The notes: a model not told the origin generated them from the letters alone. A DNA stretch of 64,000 bases from Silanimonas sp. (GCF_027531545.1 NZ_JAPZSC010000001.1:124001-188000), one strand, 5' to 3'; counted from the stretch's first letter, positions 19,624 through 30,943 are shown. Numbers and translations are program-made.

Positions 19624-20940
19624 TTATCGTTGCCGGTACGGCGACCAGGCGGGCTCCCGGACGTCACCGTCGGTCAAAACCAAACGCTGCCGGACACGCG
19701 CATCGGCCGACACCGCATACAGCACGCCCCGGCCGCCCTCTTTCGTGGCGTACAGAAGCATGCTGGCGTTGGGCGCGAAGCTGGGAGACTCGTCCAGGTT
19801 GCCCGGCGACAGGGTCTGCCAACGGGGCTGGGCGAGGCTGCGGTCCAGTACCGCAATACGATAAACGTTCCTGTTTCCCTGCGCCATAGCGAATTTTTTA
19901 CCATCGAAGGACACCGACGCCTTGGCGTTGTAGTCCCCCTCGAAGGTCAGGCGGGTCGGCTCCCCCCCGTTAGCGGGCACTTGGTAGAGCTGGGGGCGGC
20001 CGGCACGGTCGGACGTGAAGACCAGGCTCTGGCCGTCCGGGGTCCAGACGGCCTCGGTATCGATCGAGAAATGGCGGGTGATCTGGGTCAGGGCCTTGGT
20101 GGCCAGATCCATCACGTAGATCTCGGGGTTGCCGGTCCGCGACAGGGTCAGGGCCAGCTTGGTGCCGTCCGGGCTGAAGCTGGGGGCGCCGTTGATGCCC
20201 CGGAAGCTCGCCACCACCTCGCGGGCGCCGGTGGTCAGCTCCTGGATATAGATGGTCGAGTTGCCGCGCTCGAAGCTCACGTAGGCGAGGCGGCGGCCGT
20301 CGGGGGCCCAGGCCGGCGACATCAGCGGCTCGCGCGAGCGGACGACCGTCTGCGGGTTGAAACCGTCGGCATCGGCGACCATCAGGGCGTACTGCTGGTT
20401 CGGGTGGCGGCCCGAGGCGGTCACGTAGGCGATGCGGGTCCAGAAGGCGCCGCGGACGCCGAGGATCTTCTCGTACACCTGGTCGGCGATCTGGTGGGCG
20501 ATGTCGCGCATGCCGCGCACCCGGCCGCTCATGGCCAAGCCCAGCAGGCGCTCCTGCTTGGCCACGTCGTACAGCTCGTACTCGACGCGGTAGCCGCCGT
20601 CCGGGGCGTCCAGCACGCGGCCGACGACGATGAAGTCCTGCTTCAGCACGCGCCAGGTCGGGAACTGGATCTCGCTGCCGCGGATCGGCTTCTCGATGAT
20701 GTTGGCGTCCGGCAGGGTGCGGAACTGGCCCGAGCGGTTGAGGTCGGCGGCGATGACCGCGGCGACGTCGGTGTCCGGGGCCACGTTCGTGCCCAGGTAG
20801 GGCATCGGCACGACGGTGATCGGCAGGGCCGCGGCGTTGCCGCCGACGATGTCGATTTCCAGCGTCTGCGCGCGCGACGCGAAGGGCAGCGTCAGCAGGG
20901 CGAAGGCGAGCAGGACGAGGGAAGCAAGGGTTCGCGTCAT
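19624..20940 (-). CDS. tolB: Tol-Pal system beta-propeller protein TolB
   Basis: Signal peptide, N-terminal TolB domain and repeated PAWAPDGRRLAYVSFE / PSFSPDGTKLALTLSR blades. Confidence 0.95.
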   Translation of the reverse strand: MTRTLASLVLLAFALLTLPFASRAQTLEIDIVGGNAAALPITVVPMPYLGTNVAPDTDVAAVIAADLNRSGQFRTLPDANIIEKPIRGSEIQFPTWRVLKQDFIVVGRVLDAPDGGYRVEYELYDVAKQERLLGLAMSGRVRGMRDIAHQIADQVYEKILGVRGAFWTRIAYVTASGRHPNQQYALMVADADGFNPQTVVRSREPLMSPAWAPDGRRLAYVSFERGNSTIYIQELTTGAREVVASFRGINGAPSFSPDGTKLALTLSRTGNPEIYVMDLATKALTQITRHFSIDTEAVWTPDGQSLVFTSDRAGRPQLYQVPANGGEPTRLTFEGDYNAKASVSFDGKKFAMAQGNRNVYRIAVLDRSLAQPRWQTLSPGNLDESPSFAPNASMLLYATKEGGRGVLYAVSADARVRQRLVLTDGDVREPAWSPYRQR

Positions 20941-21032
20941 GGCTGGGGTTCCAAAAGCCGTCGGGCGGCGCGCGCGGAGTGTACGGGGTCGGGGAAAGAG
21001 ATAGCCGCTGGTGGCTGAACGCCGGTGCAGCC

Positions 21033-21989
21033 TCAGTCCGCCGGCTGGAAGTTGAGGCCGAGGCGACGCTCGAACACGTCCTCGAAACCGGCGTAGGGCA
21101 GCGGCGAGGCGGCGAACACGGCGCGCTCGAGCGAATCACGGCCCAGCGCGTCGTAGGGGCAGGTCGGATCGACGTCGGCGCTGATCACCTCGCCGCCAGG
21201 AATCTGGACGATGACGATGCGGCAGCGCTGCCCGGCGGGGATGGTCTCGGGGCGGCGCCAGTTGCGCTCGACGGCGTTCTGGATCGCCAGCACGTAGGCG
21301 GCCCGCAAGCTGGTATCCACGCCGTTGTTGCCAGCCATCGGCGTCGGCGTGGCGTCCGTGGGCGAGGCGGCGGGCAGCGGCGACGGCGGCTGGCGGGCCG
21401 CGAGGTCCTGCAACTGCTGGTCGCGCTGCTCTTCCATGCGGGTCTGGTTGGCGGCTTGCTCGCGCTGGGTGCGCAGGGCGGCCAAGCGCTTCAGGCGCTC
21501 GAGCTGCTGCGCCGAGAGGCGCTGCCGCTCCTCGGGCGTGGTCTGCGGCGGGCGCTCGGTCAGGTCGACCTGCTCTTCGCGACGGCGCTCTTCCTGTTCG
21601 CGCGGGGCCGGCGGCTCGGGCGACACGGCGTCGCGGGAGGCGCGGTCCTGGTCGCGGGTGTCGGGCACGGCCTGCGGCGTCTGCGGCGTGGGCTGCGGTT
21701 CGACCACGGCGTCCTGCGGGGCGGGCTCGGGCTCCGGCTGCGGCGGCGGGGCGGCCTCTTCTTCGACCGGCTCCGGTGCGGCCGGCGGCGGCGTGGCGGC
21801 GCTCGGGCGCTCGCGGTCGCGCACCGGCGCGGCCTGCACCAGTTCGACTTCGATCGGCGGGCCGGCGACGGACAGCACCTCGGGTGCCGGGGTCCACAGC
21901 CATGCGACGAACATCAGGACGACGACGAGCAGGTGCAGGCCGACCGCCAGGCCGACCGCAATGCCCGTGTCTTCGGGACGCTCGCGCAT
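21033..21989 (-). CDS. tolA: Cell envelope protein TolA (TonB-like C-terminus)
   Basis: N-terminal TM, long Pro/Glu/Gln/Arg-rich region, C-terminal energy-transduction domain; between tolB and tolR. Confidence 0.9.
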   Translation of the reverse strand: MRERPEDTGIAVGLAVGLHLLVVVLMFVAWLWTPAPEVLSVAGPPIEVELVQAAPVRDRERPSAATPPPAAPEPVEEEAAPPPQPEPEPAPQDAVVEPQPTPQTPQAVPDTRDQDRASRDAVSPEPPAPREQEERRREEQVDLTERPPQTTPEERQRLSAQQLERLKRLAALRTQREQAANQTRMEEQRDQQLQDLAARQPPSPLPAASPTDATPTPMAGNNGVDTSLRAAYVLAIQNAVERNWRRPETIPAGQRCRIVIVQIPGGEVISADVDPTCPYDALGRDSLERAVFAASPLPYAGFEDVFERRLGLNFQPAD

Positions 21990-22426
21990 CAGCGCTCCGT
22001 GGCCCGCGGCTCGCTCATCAGCGCGGCCTTGGAGACACCGGCGCCCTGCAGCAGCTCCATGGCCTCCATCACCGTCTGGTACTGGAGCTCACGATGCGCG
22101 GCAACGAAGACCGGCGTCTGCGGGTTTTGCGCGACGAAGGCGCGGATGCGGTTGCCGAGCTCCTCGCGCGACATCGGCGTGTCGGCGCCGTCGCCGAGCT
22201 TCAGCGAATAGCTGCCGTCGCGGGCGATCGAGACGACCACCGGGTCCTGCGCCTGTTCGACCGGCCGGGCATTCGACTGCGGCAGGTTGACCTCGACGCC
22301 CAGGTTCATCACCGAGGCGGTGATCATGAAGATGACGAGCAGCACGAGCATCACGTCGATGTACGGAACGACGTTGATCTCTGCCTTGAGCTTGCGCTTC
22401 TTGTGGCGGTTGCTGAACGCGGCCAT
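21989..22426 (-). CDS. tolR: Biopolymer transporter ExbD/TolR family, TolR
   Basis: KRKLKAEINVVPYIDVMLVLLVIFMITASVMNLGVEVNLPQS. Confidence 0.95.
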   Translation of the reverse strand: MAAFSNRHKKRKLKAEINVVPYIDVMLVLLVIFMITASVMNLGVEVNLPQSNARPVEQAQDPVVVSIARDGSYSLKLGDGADTPMSREELGNRIRAFVAQNPQTPVFVAAHRELQYQTVMEAMELLQGAGVSKAALMSEPRATER

Positions 22427-22459
22427 GGGCCCTCCAACGGATGAGGCGGGGGCTTGGGG

Positions 22460-23239
22460 TCAGGGCTCGTCGCTGCCGCCCTGGCGGGCGAGGATCGAGC
22501 TGAAGTCTTCGGCGAAGGCCTCGTAGCGCACGGTCAGGCGCTCGACGCGCGAGGCGTAGCGGTTGTAGGCCCACACGGCCGGGATGGCGGCGAACAGGCC
22601 GATCGCGGTGGCGATCAGCGCTTCGGAGATGTGCGGCGCGACCTGCGCCATCGTCGCCTGCTTGACGTTACCCAGCTCGTGGAAGGCGATCATGATTCCC
22701 CACACGGTGCCGACGAGGCCGACGTACGGCGAGGTGGAGCCGATGTTCGCCAGCAGCTCGAGGTTGCGCTCGAGCTCGCCGGTCTCGCGGGCCAGCGTGG
22801 CGCGCATGGCGCGCTGGGCGCCCTCAAGCTGGGCGCGCGCGTCCATGCCCTTCTTCTGGCGCAGACGGGTGAATTCGCGGAAGCCCGCCTCGAAGATGGC
22901 TTCCAGCCCCTCGACCACGCGGTTGCGGTCGGTGGCCGCGCGGTACAGCTGGTTGAGGTCGGCGCCCGACCAGAAGCGATTCTCGAACTCGTTGGCTTCG
23001 GCGTCGGCGCGCTTGTAGACGCGCTGCTTGCGGAAAATGATCACCCAACTCAGCACCGAGGCGGCGACGAGCAGCAGCAGCACGAGCTGCACTGGCACGC
23101 TCGCCTTGAGGATCAGCGTGAAGTAGTTGATGCCCCCCGACACGGCGGCTTCGGTCGCGACTTCCGCGGCGGCCGCGGCGGCCTCCGGAGCAAGCGGCGT
23201 GGCAGCGGTGGCAGCAGCGAGGAAAACGGTCGTCAGCAT
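22460..23239 (-). CDS. tolQ: TolQ proton channel subunit
   Basis: LELLANIGSTSPYVGLVGTVWGIMIAFHELGNVKQATMAQVAPHISEALIATAIGLFAAIPAVWAYN. Confidence 0.95.
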   Translation of the reverse strand: MLTTVFLAAATAATPLAPEAAAAAAEVATEAAVSGGINYFTLILKASVPVQLVLLLLVAASVLSWVIIFRKQRVYKRADAEANEFENRFWSGADLNQLYRAATDRNRVVEGLEAIFEAGFREFTRLRQKKGMDARAQLEGAQRAMRATLARETGELERNLELLANIGSTSPYVGLVGTVWGIMIAFHELGNVKQATMAQVAPHISEALIATAIGLFAAIPAVWAYNRYASRVERLTVRYEAFAEDFSSILARQGGSDEP

Positions 23240-23658
23240 GGGGCACCAGGGTTCGGCATCAGGTCGGCCAGCAGGCCGGCGGGGATTCGGATGGGGCGGA
23301 AATCGGCGGCACGCAGGCAGGCGACTTCGACCTCGGCGGTGAGCAAAGGGCGCTCGCCAAGCAGCACCGACTGCCGGCAGCGCAGGCTCGCCCCTTTCGC
23401 CTCGACCGGGGTGACGGTCACGGTGAGCAGGTCATCGAGCCGCGCCGGGCCGAGGAAATCGAGCCGCATCGCGCGCACCACCAGCAGCAGGCCGTTCTCG
23501 CCACGCAGCGTGGTCTGGTCGTACCCGGCGGCGCGCAACCATTCGGTGCGCGCCCGCTCGAGAAACCGGACGTAGCTGGCGTGGTAGACGACCCCACCGG
23601 CGTCGGTATCTTCCCAATAGACCCTTAAGGTCAGGCTGAACGCGGACCGATCAGCCGG
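23233..23658 (-). CDS. ybgC: Tol-Pal system-associated acyl-CoA thioesterase YbgC
   Basis: Hot-dog thioesterase motif [37 protein letters not shown]; upstream of tolQ. Confidence 0.93.
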   Translation of the reverse strand, partial: PADRSAFSLTLRVYWEDTDAGGVVYHASYVRFLERARTEWLRAAGYDQTTLRGENGLLLVVRAMRLDFLGPARLDDLLTVTVTPVEAKGASLRCRQSVLLGERPLLTAEVEVACLRAADFRPIRIPAGLLADLMPNPGAPC

Positions 23659-24688
23659 CATCGGCGTCGAACAGATCGGGCGTGGCGGCACCACGCGGCG
23701 GCTTCAGGCCCAGCCAGGTCCAGGCCTTCGGGGCGAGCATGCGGCCGCGGGCCGTGCGGACCAGGAAGCCCTGCTGGATCAGGAAGGGCTCGACGACGTC
23801 CTCGAGGGTGCCACGCTCTTCCGACAGCGCGGCGGCCAGCGATTCGACGCCCACCGGGCCGCCGGCGAAGCTCTCGGCGATCGTCTGCAGCAGGCGGCGG
23901 TCGAGGTCGTCGAAGCCTTCCGGGTCGACCTTCAGCATCTTCATCGCCGCATCGGCGATGGGCTTGGTGATCACGCCCTCGCCCTTCACCTGCGCGTAGT
24001 CGCGCACGCGGCGCAGCAGGCGGTTGGCGATCCGCGGCGTGCCGCGCGAGCGCTTGGCGATCTCGGCTGCGCCCTCCGCATCACACGCGATCCCGAGGAT
24101 CTGCGCGGAGCGCCGCGCGATGCGGGTGAGCTCTTCAGCCGTGTAGAACTCGAGGCGCTGCACGATGCCGAAGCGGTCGCGCAGCGGCGCGGTGAGCAGG
24201 CCGGCGCGGGTGGTGGCGCCGATCAGGGTGAAGGGCGGCAGGTCGAGCTTGATCGAACGGGCCGCGGGGCCTTCGCCGATCATGATGTCGATCTGGTAGT
24301 CCTCCATCGCCGGATAAAGCACTTCCTCGACCATCGGCGACAGGCGGTGGATCTCGTCGACGAACAGCACATCGTGCGGCTGCAGGTTGGTGAGCAGGGC
24401 CGCGAGGTCGCCGGCCTTCTCGATCACCGGGCCCGAGGTCTGGCGGAGGTTCACGCCCAACTCGTTGGCGATGACGTGCGAGAGCGTGGTCTTGCCGAGG
24501 CCCGGCGGCCCGAAGATCAGCACGTGGTCAAGCGCCTCGCCGCGCTGCTTGGCCGCCTGGATGTAGATCTGCATCTGCTCGCGGACGGCTTCCTGGCCGA
24601 GGTACTCGGCGAGCGACTTCGGGCGGATGCTGGCTTCGAGGGCTTCATCCTCGGCGGTGGCGCCGGGCGAGATGGTGCGGGTACTCAT
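23651..24688 (-). CDS. ruvB: Holliday junction branch migration DNA helicase RuvB
   Basis: [58 protein letters not shown]. Confidence 0.97.
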   Translation of the reverse strand: MSTRTISPGATAEDEALEASIRPKSLAEYLGQEAVREQMQIYIQAAKQRGEALDHVLIFGPPGLGKTTLSHVIANELGVNLRQTSGPVIEKAGDLAALLTNLQPHDVLFVDEIHRLSPMVEEVLYPAMEDYQIDIMIGEGPAARSIKLDLPPFTLIGATTRAGLLTAPLRDRFGIVQRLEFYTAEELTRIARRSAQILGIACDAEGAAEIAKRSRGTPRIANRLLRRVRDYAQVKGEGVITKPIADAAMKMLKVDPEGFDDLDRRLLQTIAESFAGGPVGVESLAAALSEERGTLEDVVEPFLIQQGFLVRTARGRMLAPKAWTWLGLKPPRGAATPDLFDADAG

Positions 24689-24753
24689 GGGCGTATATTC
24701 GCACGGCGCGCGAGACCACCCGGGCTCGGCACCCCCAACGCAGGGAGGCAGGC

Positions 24754-25581
24754 ATGGTCCGTCGCAGCGTCCGGAGGTGGGGAGCGGTCTTCGCGATCGC
24801 CGCCCTCGCCGCTTGGCCCGTGCCCGGTGCGGACGCCGATGCCGCACCCGCCGCGACGCCCACCGTCGAGTTGCGCGTGGGCGTGCCCCACCTGCCGCCG
24901 TGGGCCTTCCACGACGCGGACTGCCACCTCACGGGCATCGCAGTGGAGAACCTGCGCCGACTGGCGGAGCACGCCGGACGGCGCTTCGTCGCCGTGCCGC
25001 TCCCCCTCGATGCCGGCGCGGACGCGCGCAAGGCGGGCGACGTCGCCCTCTTCCTCGGTGATCCGAAATTGAGCACCGGGCTCGAAGACACGCTCGAGCT
25101 GCCTTTCGGTCACACGATCGACCGGATCGCCGTCTACCAGGGCCCCTGGGCGACCGCTTCGACGGTCCCGCACTCCACGCTGAAGGTGGGCGCCCGCACG
25201 GTGCGCCTTGCCGAATCGCTCGGCTTCGCCGAGTCCCAGATCGTGGCAGGCAGCGTGGACGGCGCCCTGGCCGACGACTTCGCCGCGGGGCGCCTCGACG
25301 TTCTGGTCGGCGGCCGCGAAGTGGTCTACGTGGCCCTGATGCGCCGCGGTTGGGGGGCACGCACCCTGCGTTCCCACACGCGGCGCCTCGGCAGCTACGA
25401 GCTCCATTACCGCCTCACGCCGGACGCCGAGCCGATGCACGGCAACGCCCTGCGCCGGGCGCTGGCGGGCTTCGACTGGCCGCTGCGCGACCGTCAACTG
25501 CGGCAACGCTTCCTGAGCCCCGACGTGGCGCGCGAGCCGATGCTCACGCCGGACTGCCAGCGGCAGGGCCGGGCGAACTGA
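24754..25581 (+). CDS. Transporter substrate-binding domain-containing periplasmic protein
   Basis: Signal peptide then [62 protein letters not shown]_bac_3-like; lone + strand gene between ruvB and ruvA. Confidence 0.7.
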   Translation: MVRRSVRRWGAVFAIAALAAWPVPGADADAAPAATPTVELRVGVPHLPPWAFHDADCHLTGIAVENLRRLAEHAGRRFVAVPLPLDAGADARKAGDVALFLGDPKLSTGLEDTLELPFGHTIDRIAVYQGPWATASTVPHSTLKVGARTVRLAESLGFAESQIVAGSVDGALADDFAAGRLDVLVGGREVVYVALMRRGWGARTLRSHTRRLGSYELHYRLTPDAEPMHGNALRRALAGFDWPLRDRQLRQRFLSPDVAREPMLTPDCQRQGRAN

Positions 25582-25585
25582 CGGC

Positions 25586-26182
25586 TCAGGTTCTCAGCGA
25601 GGCCTTCAGCGCCTTGCGGATGACCGCTTCGGCCGTGTCGCCGGCCTCGAACGCGTCCTTGGCCATCTTCGCGGCCTCGGCCGGCTTGTAGCCGAGCTGC
25701 TGGAGCGCGATGACGGCCTCGGACTGCGGGTCGGCCGGGATCGGCTGGCCCTTGGCGATCGGGCCACCCACGCCGCCCAGCTCCGCCGCGCGATCCCTCA
25801 ATTCCACGACGATGCGCTCCGCGGTCTTCTTGCCGATGCCCGGGATGCGGGTGAGCGCAGTGACGTCGCTGGTGGAGACGAGCCGCGCGAAATCATCGAC
25901 GCTGACGCCGGAGAGAATGGCCAGCGCGATCTTCGCGCCGATGCCGGTCACCTTCTGCACGTCGCGGAACAGCCGGCGCTCGCGCTCGGTGAGGAAGCCG
26001 TACAGCGCGACGCTGTCTTCCTTCACCGCGTAGTGCGTGAACAGCGTGACCTCGCGGCCGAGCTCGGGCAGGTCGTAGAAAGTCGACATCGGCGCGTCGA
26101 GCTCATAGCCGACGCCGCCCACTTCGACCATCAGCGCGGGCGGGGCTTTCTGGATGAGGGTGCCGCGGAGGCGTCCGATCAT
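25586..26182 (-). CDS. ruvA: Holliday junction branch migration protein RuvA
   Basis: [35 protein letters not shown]...[22 protein letters not shown]. Confidence 0.96.
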   Translation of the reverse strand: MIGRLRGTLIQKAPPALMVEVGGVGYELDAPMSTFYDLPELGREVTLFTHYAVKEDSVALYGFLTERERRLFRDVQKVTGIGAKIALAILSGVSVDDFARLVSTSDVTALTRIPGIGKKTAERIVVELRDRAAELGGVGGPIAKGQPIPADPQSEAVIALQQLGYKPAEAAKMAKDAFEAGDTAEAVIRKALKASLRT

Positions 26183-26222
26183 TCGTGGATCGCTCTGGAA
26201 GGGTGCGGGCAGTCTGCCCGAG

Positions 26223-26750
26223 TCAGCGTCGCCGCAGCGCCGCCACGCCGACCCCGGCGCGCGCTGCGGTGGCGGACATGTGGGCGTGCGTGAGCGCCAC
26301 GGCCAGCGCGTCGGCGGCGTCGGCGAACAAGCGCTCGCCCTGCAGGTTCAGCAGGATCTTGACCATGTGCTGCACCTGGTCCTTGTCGGCGGCGCCCTTC
26401 CCCACCAGCGACTGCTTGATGACGCGCGGCGCGTACTCGGCCAGCGGCAGGCCGCGGCGCACCACGGTGGCGATGGCCGCCCCGCGGGCGTGGCCCAGCT
26501 TCAGCGCCGAGGTGGCGCTCTTGTCCATGAACACGGTTTCGATGGCCACCTGCTGCGGCTGCCACTGGTCGATGATCGCGTCGATGCCTTCCGCGAGGCG
26601 CCCGAGGCGCTCGGGGAAGTTGTCGGTGTCGATCAGCAGGTTCAGCACTTCGCAGTGCACGAACGTGTAATGGCCATAAGCGTCGACGTCGATGACCCCG
26701 AGGCCCGTGCGGCGGGAGCCGGGGTCGATGCCGAGCAGGCGGGTCGTCAC
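26223..26750 (-). CDS. ruvC: Crossover junction endodeoxyribonuclease RuvC
   Basis: [18 protein letters not shown]...[26 protein letters not shown]. Confidence 0.96.
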   Translation of the reverse strand: MTTRLLGIDPGSRRTGLGVIDVDAYGHYTFVHCEVLNLLIDTDNFPERLGRLAEGIDAIIDQWQPQQVAIETVFMDKSATSALKLGHARGAAIATVVRRGLPLAEYAPRVIKQSLVGKGAADKDQVQHMVKILLNLQGERLFADAADALAVALTHAHMSATAARAGVGVAALRRR

Positions 26751-26760
26751 GCGCGCCTCG

Positions 26761-27489
26761 TCACTGGTACGCGCTGTCCGGCAGCTCGGCGTTGTGGTGC
26801 ACGTTCTGCACGTCGTCGAGGTCTTCCAGCTTGTCGAGCAGCTTCACCACCTGCTGCGCCGTCTCGCCGTCGACGGCCACGTCGTTGTCGGCGCGCATCG
26901 TCACGTTGGCTTCGGCCGGCGCGAGGTTAGCTGCCTCCATCGCCTTCTTCACGGCCTCGAAGGCCTCGGGCGACGTGATCACTTCCACCGCGCCGTCGTC
27001 GTAGCTCTTGATGTCGTCGGCACCGGCTTCGATGGCCGCTTCGGTGATCTTTTCCTCGTCGGCACCGGCCGCGTAGGCCAGCACGCCAACCTTCTTGAAC
27101 ATGAAGGCGACCGAGCCCTCCGTGCCGAGGTTGCCGCCGTACTTCGAGAAGGCATGGCGCACGTCCGCGACGGTGCGCACGCGGTTGTCAGTGAGGCACT
27201 CGACGATCACCGCGATGCCGCCCGGGGCGTAGCCCTCGTAGCGCACTTCCTCGTAGCTCACGCCTTCCAGCTCGCCGGTGGCCTTCTTGATCGCGCGCTC
27301 GATGTTGTCCTTCGGCATCGAAGCGCCAAGCGCGCGGTCGACGGCGAGACGCAGGCGCGGGTTACCGGCGGGGTCGCCGCCGCCCATCCGCGCCGCGACG
27401 GAGATCTCGCGGACCAGCTTGGTGAAGACCGCGCCGCGCTTGGCGGCCTGCGCGTTCTTGCGGCCTTCGATGGCCATCAATCGACCCAT
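26761..27489 (-). CDS. yebC: YebC/PmpR family DNA-binding transcriptional regulator
   Basis: [73 protein letters not shown]. Confidence 0.95.
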   Translation of the reverse strand: MGRLMAIEGRKNAQAAKRGAVFTKLVREISVAARMGGGDPAGNPRLRLAVDRALGASMPKDNIERAIKKATGELEGVSYEEVRYEGYAPGGIAVIVECLTDNRVRTVADVRHAFSKYGGNLGTEGSVAFMFKKVGVLAYAAGADEEKITEAAIEAGADDIKSYDDGAVEVITSPEAFEAVKKAMEAANLAPAEANVTMRADNDVAVDGETAQQVVKLLDKLEDLDDVQNVHHNAELPDSAYQ

Positions 27490-27604
27490 GGGGTGCCTCG
27501 GTGGTGTGTGCGATGGCGGGATTATCGCCGAGTGATGCGTCCACGGGCGGGGTGGCTTGTCGGCGAGGCTGTCCCGCCGTCGCGCCTGCCTCGCGTGAGC
27601 GCTG

Positions 27605-27699
27605 GGCCGCTCTCCGCGGACTCGGGGCTGTCCTGCCCCGAGCCGCGCGCTCGCCATCCCTGGCTCGCTTGTCGCTGGCCCATCGCCACGCGGGCGCGG
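27605..27699. repeat. Dispersed repeat, module 1, copy A
   Basis: About 95 bp matching 54566-54660 with only 3 mismatches by eye; contains hairpin CTCGGGGC-TGTCCT-GCCCCGAG. Confidence 0.9.
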
Positions 27700-27741
27700 C
27701 GGTGTTGCAGCGACGGCGCGAGGCCCGCGGATGCGGCGAGT

Positions 27742-27876
27742 TAAGGAGCCCCGGCGCGGGGCCCAGGCGCGAGCCCGAAGGGCGGCTCATGGATGAGCCG
27801 TCCGCTCGAGGGGCAGGACGCCCCCTTCGAGCGGACCGCCGGGCAGATTGCCGGGAAGGTGACGGGGCGGGCCAGC
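27742..27876. repeat. Dispersed repeat, module 2, copy A (structured, two GGA-loop hairpins)
   Basis: TAAGGAGCCCCGGCGCG...GGGCGGCTCATGGATGAGCCG...CCGCTCGAGGGGCAGGACGCCCCCTTCGAGCGG matches 54792-54926. Confidence 0.85.
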
Positions 27877-27910
27877 CGAATCCGCGGGCCTCGCGCCGGA
27901 CGACTGCGAG

Positions 27911-28534
27911 CTACCCCGCGAACCGCCCCGTTCGCAGGAAGCTCGCCACCGCCTCCGCCGCGACCCGCGACACCAGCAAGCCCATGTGGCTGGCACGGAC
28001 CTCGAAGTGGTCCACGAGGCCCGGCAGCCGGGTTTCGTCGACGGCCACGGTGCCGTCGTGCGGGCCGTCGAAGGTGCCGAAGACGCGGCCCAAGCCCGCT
28101 TCCAGCGTGCCGGCAATCGCACCGACCTCGCGATGCTGCGGGGCGTGTTCGAGGCCCTTCAGCAGCACGCGGGCGCTGCGGCCCATGCCAAAGCCGAGAC
28201 CGCGGCCGTGCACGGCGCGCGCCGCACCGCTGCCCGTGAGCGGGCTGCCGAGGCAGACGATGCGCTGCACCGGCAGCTCCGGGTCCTGGGCCGCCAGCAA
28301 AGAGACCAGCCCGCCGAGGCTGTGACCCACGAGGTGGGCCGGGGCTTTGCGCTTGCGCGCATCGAGGCGCAGCTTGCCCGCGAGTTGCTGCGCCGCCGCT
28401 TCGGCTCCGCCGAACACGCTGGGGTAGCCGAAGGTCTCGGTTTCGAAGCCGGCGGCGCGGAGCCGGGCCGCGAGCGGCCACAGCACCGGGCGGTTGTTCC
28501 AGATGCCGTGCAGCAGGACGACGCGGTCGGCCAT
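27911..28534 (-). CDS. Alpha/beta hydrolase (lipase-like)
   Basis: RVVLLHGIWNNRPVLWPLAARLRAAGFETETFGYPS...AHLVGHSLGGLVSLLAA. Confidence 0.85.
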   Translation of the reverse strand: MADRVVLLHGIWNNRPVLWPLAARLRAAGFETETFGYPSVFGGAEAAAQQLAGKLRLDARKRKAPAHLVGHSLGGLVSLLAAQDPELPVQRIVCLGSPLTGSGAARAVHGRGLGFGMGRSARVLLKGLEHAPQHREVGAIAGTLEAGLGRVFGTFDGPHDGTVAVDETRLPGLVDHFEVRASHMGLLVSRVAAEAVASFLRTGRFAG

Positions 28535-28553
28535 CGCCCTGCCCTGCGTCGCC

Positions 28554-30320
28554 TCAGGCCTTCGGGGTAGCCGGACGCACCTGCACGTGCAGCTCGGCCA
28601 ACTGCTTGTCGTCGATGGGCGACGGGGCGTTGGTCAGCAGGCACTGCGCGCTGGCGGTCTTCGGGAAGGCGATGACGTCGCGGATCGAGTCGCTGCCGGC
28701 CATCAGGGCCGAGATGCGGTCGATGCCGAAGGCGATGCCGCCGTGCGGCGGGGCGCCGTAGCGCAGCGCTTCGAGCAGGAAGCCGAACTTCGCTTCCGCC
28801 TCTTCGGCGCCGATGCCGAGCAGTTCGAACACCTTGGCCTGCATGGCGCTGTTGTGGATGCGCACCGAGCCGCCGCCGATCTCGTTGCCGTTGAGCACCA
28901 TGTCGTAACCGCGCGACACGGCGATGCGGGCGTTGGCCGCGAGGTCGGCGATGTCGTCGATCTTCGGCGCGGTGAACGGGTGGTGCAGAGCGACGTAGCG
29001 CTGCGCCTCGTCGTCCCACTCGAACATCGGGAAGTCGGTGACCCACAGCGGGGCCCAGACGTTCGCGACCTGGCCGAGGTCCTTGGCGGCCTTCAGGCGC
29101 AGGGCGCCCATGAAGTCGCACACGGTCTTGTACGTGCCGGCGCCGAAGAACAGCAGGTCGCCGTCGACGGCCTGCGCGGCGTCGAGCACCGCATTCAACG
29201 TGGCGTCGTCGAGGAACTTGGCGATCGGCGAGTTGATGCCCTCGCGGCCCTTCGAGCGCGCCTCGACCTTCATCCAGGCGAGGCCCTTGGCACCGTACTT
29301 GGCGCAGTAAACGCCGTAGTCGTCGATCTGCTTGCGCGAGAGCGACGCACCGCCCGGCACGCGCAGCGCGACGACGCGGCCCTCGGCGTGGTTCGCCCAA
29401 TCGGTGAAGACCTTGAACTCGCAGCCCTTCACCAGCTCGGCGATGTCGCTGAATTCCCACGAAATCCGCAGGTCCGGCTTGTCCGAGCCGTAGAGGCGCA
29501 TGGCCTCGGCATAGGTCATGCGCGGGAAGGGGCTCGCCAGCTCGATGTCGCCGACTTCCTTCAGCACCTGGCGGATCATCCCTTCCACGAAATCCTGGAT
29601 GTCGGCTTCAGTGATGAAGGCGAACTCCATGTCGAGCTGGGTGAATTCCGGCTGGCGGTCGGCGCGGAGGTCCTCGTCGCGGAAGCAGCGCGCGATCTGA
29701 TAGTAGCGATCGAAGCCCGCCATCATCAGCAGCTGCTTGAACAGCTGCGGCGACTGCGGCAGGGCGAAGAATTCGCCCGGATGCACGCGGCTCGGCACGA
29801 GGTAGTCGCGCGCGCCTTCCGGCGTGGCCTTGGTGAGGATCGGGGTCTCGATGTCTTGGAAGCCCTTCGCATCGAGGTAGCGACGCAGGGCCTGCACCAG
29901 CGCCACGCGGGTGCGCATCGTGCGCTGCATCGCCGGGCGACGCAGGTCGAGGTAGCGGTACTTCAACCGCACGTCTTCGCCGGGCGTCTCGTGCAGGTAG
30001 AAGGGCAGCGTCTCGGCCTTGTTGAGGATCTCGATGCGCTCGGCCACCACTTCGATGCGGCCGGTCTTCAGCTTGTCGTTGACGCTGTGGCGGGCGCGCA
30101 CGACGCCCGTCACCTTGAGGCAATCCTCGTAGCCCACCTGGGCAGCCATCGCGTAAGCGGCGTTGTCCGGCTCGGCCACCACCTGCACGATGCCCTCGTG
30201 GTCGCGCAGGTCGATGAAGCAGACGCCGCCGAGGTTGCGGGCGACATCGGCCCAGCCGCAAAGGGTGACGGTCTGGCCGATCAGCGCTTCGCCGAGCTGG
30301 CCGCAGTAGTGGCTACGCAT
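28554..30320 (-). CDS. aspS: Aspartate--tRNA ligase
   Basis: [48 protein letters not shown]...[42 protein letters not shown]. Confidence 0.97.
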   Translation of the reverse strand: MRSHYCGQLGEALIGQTVTLCGWADVARNLGGVCFIDLRDHEGIVQVVAEPDNAAYAMAAQVGYEDCLKVTGVVRARHSVNDKLKTGRIEVVAERIEILNKAETLPFYLHETPGEDVRLKYRYLDLRRPAMQRTMRTRVALVQALRRYLDAKGFQDIETPILTKATPEGARDYLVPSRVHPGEFFALPQSPQLFKQLLMMAGFDRYYQIARCFRDEDLRADRQPEFTQLDMEFAFITEADIQDFVEGMIRQVLKEVGDIELASPFPRMTYAEAMRLYGSDKPDLRISWEFSDIAELVKGCEFKVFTDWANHAEGRVVALRVPGGASLSRKQIDDYGVYCAKYGAKGLAWMKVEARSKGREGINSPIAKFLDDATLNAVLDAAQAVDGDLLFFGAGTYKTVCDFMGALRLKAAKDLGQVANVWAPLWVTDFPMFEWDDEAQRYVALHHPFTAPKIDDIADLAANARIAVSRGYDMVLNGNEIGGGSVRIHNSAMQAKVFELLGIGAEEAEAKFGFLLEALRYGAPPHGGIAFGIDRISALMAGSDSIRDVIAFPKTASAQCLLTNAPSPIDDKQLAELHVQVRPATPKA

Positions 30321-30388
30321 GGGAACTCCACAGGAATCTTGGGGCCGCCGCGGTGCCGCGGTGGCAAGCCGGCCATTGTACCGGGGCT

Positions 30389-30943
30389 TTAGCGGGCGGC
30401 GGCCGTGGCCGGCGTTTCCGAGCCCCAGGGGGCCGGCGGGGCCGGCACGGGGCGGGACAGGTCGAACTCGACGCGGAAGCGGCGGGCCGGGTTGTTGCCG
30501 GCGGCCGGGCGCGAGAGCCCATAGGCGAACTCGCGGCCCGCGCGGTATTCGAGGGTCCACGTGTTCGTGGTCGAGACCGCACGACCCTCGCGGATGAACA
30601 GGGCGATGGACTCGGCATCGACCGGGAAGTCCTGGCGGGTGGCGCTGCCCGGGGCCGCGGTGTCACCGCCGTACATGGTCAGCACGTCGGACGAGCCGTC
30701 GTCGTGCCGGTGGTCGTGCTTCAGGCGCAGGCCCGAGGCAGTGCGGGTGACGACCCAGGTGCGCGAGCGGTCGGCGCCGACGTGGAACGGAATGCGGATC
30801 TCGTCGTCCTTGCATTCGCGCACGTGCATCACCAGGCGCTGGGCGCCCATGGCGGCATCGGCCGGGTCGTTGGTGGTCATGCGGCCTTCGAAGGCCTGGC
30901 CGCACAGGGCCAGCAGGCCCGTGAAGAAGGCGGACGCCGTCAT
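30389..30943 (-). CDS. Hypothetical exported protein
   Basis: Signal-like N-terminus [20 protein letters not shown]; start overlaps the stop of the FmdB-like gene by 4 nt. Confidence 0.65.
   Translation of the reverse strand: MTASAFFTGLLALCGQAFEGRMTTNDPADAAMGAQRLVMHVRECKDDEIRIPFHVGADRSRTWVVTRTASGLRLKHDHRHDDGSSDVLTMYGGDTAAPGSATRQDFPVDAESIALFIREGRAVSTTNTWTLEYRAGREFAYGLSRPAAGNNPARRFRVEFDLSRPVPAPPAPWGSETPATAAAR

Noticed and set aside
21600-21790. Repetitive GGCTCGGGCTCCGG-type sequence
   Set aside because: Codes for the Pro/Glu/Gln-rich stalk of TolA; expected.
24689-24753. Possible regulatory RNA in ruvB/SBP divergent spacer
   Set aside because: Only about 65 bp, no convincing conserved structure seen.
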